Part shown: in pieces, positions 6,526 through 6,713 of the stretch
How the letters are laid out: each line of letters opens with the position of its first letter
Numbering within the stretch: position 1 is the first letter of the stretch
NCBI GenBank assembly: GCA_003232015.1
Contig: QIKU01000003.1
Span: 1-6,713, forward strand
Length of the DNA: 6,713 bases
Direction: 5' to 3'
DNA from: Gammaproteobacteria bacterium
Lineage (GTDB): Bacteria; Pseudomonadota; Gammaproteobacteria; UBA6429
Position numbers and translations under genes: made by a program
The notes under the pieces: generated by a model
What the model was told of the DNA's origin: nothing
Database searches by the model: none
Seen by the model: the letters and a program-made list of their open reading frames with translations, nothing else

Positions 6526-6713
6526 CTATTTTTTACTTGCCCGCTTTTTTATAGTCAGTACACCTCGGTCGCCGCCGGGTTCCAGTGTGCTGACTTTATT
6601 TACTGTAGCGCCGATTCCATTAATAATAATAGCATCAATATATTCAAGTGCTTCTTCATCGGTGGGAGTTAGCTTAATTGTCCAGCCTGACTGAGCACCG
6701 CTACTAAACTTAA
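6526..6713 (-). CDS. LolA-family outer-membrane lipid/lipoprotein carrier, C-terminal part (cut by window edge)
   Basis: The last 61 residues of a gene that enters from the right edge, ending in TAG at 6526-6528. The translation reads SGWTIKLTPTDEEALEYIDA, then IIINGIGATVNKVSTLEPGG, then a basic tail RGVLTIKKRASKK. The pattern W-x-I-x-L-x-P-x-D, then I-x-x-I-x-I-x-G, then a strand leading to a final beta strand, is the end of the LolA half-barrel fold as seen in the LolA-like proteins of APE clusters. These periplasmic proteins carry a lipid or lipoprotein across the periplasm; in this setting the cargo is presumably the polyene lipid. The signal peptide lies outside the window. The gene is followed after 1 base by the exporter start, and this LolA-then-MMPL pair is common in APE clusters. 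I give no symbol because it is unlikely to be the housekeeping lolA. Confidence 0.72.
   Translation of the reverse strand, partial: KFSSGAQSGWTIKLTPTDEEALEYIDAIIINGIGATVNKVSTLEPGGDRGVLTIKKRASKK

Larger units (their letters stand above)
904..6713 (-). other. Partial aryl polyene (APE) type II polyketide cluster, one apparent operon
   Basis: Six co-directional genes (LolA-like carrier, MMPL exporter, ketosynthase, chain-length factor, dehydratase subunit, ketoreductase) separated by 1, 24, 7, 15 and 1 bases. This set and order match the distal part of APE clusters. A dialkylresorcinol or another conjugated-polyene pathway shares several of these families and cannot be excluded, because the starter, carrier-protein and acyltransferase genes are out of view. 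No terminator-like hairpin followed by T runs is visible between the genes, and transcription probably continues into the unknown gene and the thioredoxin-fold gene downstream. Confidence 0.82.

Noticed and set aside
6541..6552. T-rich run near the LolA/exporter junction that resembles a terminator tail
   Set aside because: It encodes part of the lysine-rich C-terminus of the LolA-like protein, and no stable GC-rich hairpin lies next to it in the right orientation.
6442..6694. Two overlapping plus-strand frames across the LolA/exporter junction
   Set aside because: They overlap each other and are antisense to two supported genes; the hydrophobic residues come from reading the reverse complement.

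Overview
The window is a single minus-strand block of eight tightly packed genes, two of them cut by the window edges. Six of them, 904 to 6713, form part of an aryl polyene (APE) type biosynthetic cluster. APEs are carotenoid-like, lipid-attached pigments made by an unusual type II polyketide/fatty-acid machinery and placed in the outer membrane of many Gram-negative bacteria. No replicon or species marker is present. The outer-membrane transport genes, the APE gene set and a YbbN/CnoX-like thioredoxin-fold gene suggest a gammaproteobacterium. The DNA looks moderately AT-rich by eye. Genus cannot be read from the sequence.

In transcription order (right to left in window coordinates): the 3' end of a LolA-family lipid/lipoprotein carrier gene (6526-6713, start outside the window); an MMPL/RND-type 12-helix exporter (4149-6524); a ketosynthase resembling ApeO (2931-4124); a chain-length-factor-like, cysteine-less partner resembling ApeC (2126-2923); an ApeP-like hotdog dehydratase subunit (1637-2110); an ApeQ/FabG-like ketoreductase (904-1635); an unrecognised 244-residue protein (166-900); and the 5' end of a thioredoxin-fold protein with a YbbN/CnoX-like N-terminus (1-143, the rest outside the window). 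Gaps between genes are 1 to 26 bases, so there is no room for internal terminators and little for promoters. The genes look like one operon whose promoter lies beyond the right edge.

Working model: the ketosynthase and chain-length factor act as a heterodimer to extend an aryl starter on an acyl carrier protein. The ketoreductase reduces the beta-keto group. The dehydratase subunit, probably with an ApeI-like partner encoded elsewhere, removes water to leave a conjugated double bond. The LolA-like protein and MMPL exporter would move the finished lipid through the envelope. Carrier proteins, the starter-loading ligase, a second ketosynthase (ApeR), the ApeI dehydratase, acyltransferases and the aryl-head genes are not in the window and are expected beyond the right edge.

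The points most worth following are the unrecognised 166-900 gene, which sits where ApeR would be expected by analogy with enterobacterial clusters; its linkage to the YbbN/CnoX-like gene; and the catalytic residues missing from three proteins (chain-length factor, dehydratase subunit, thioredoxin fold). I see no RNA genes, mobile elements, CRISPR arrays or notable repeats.
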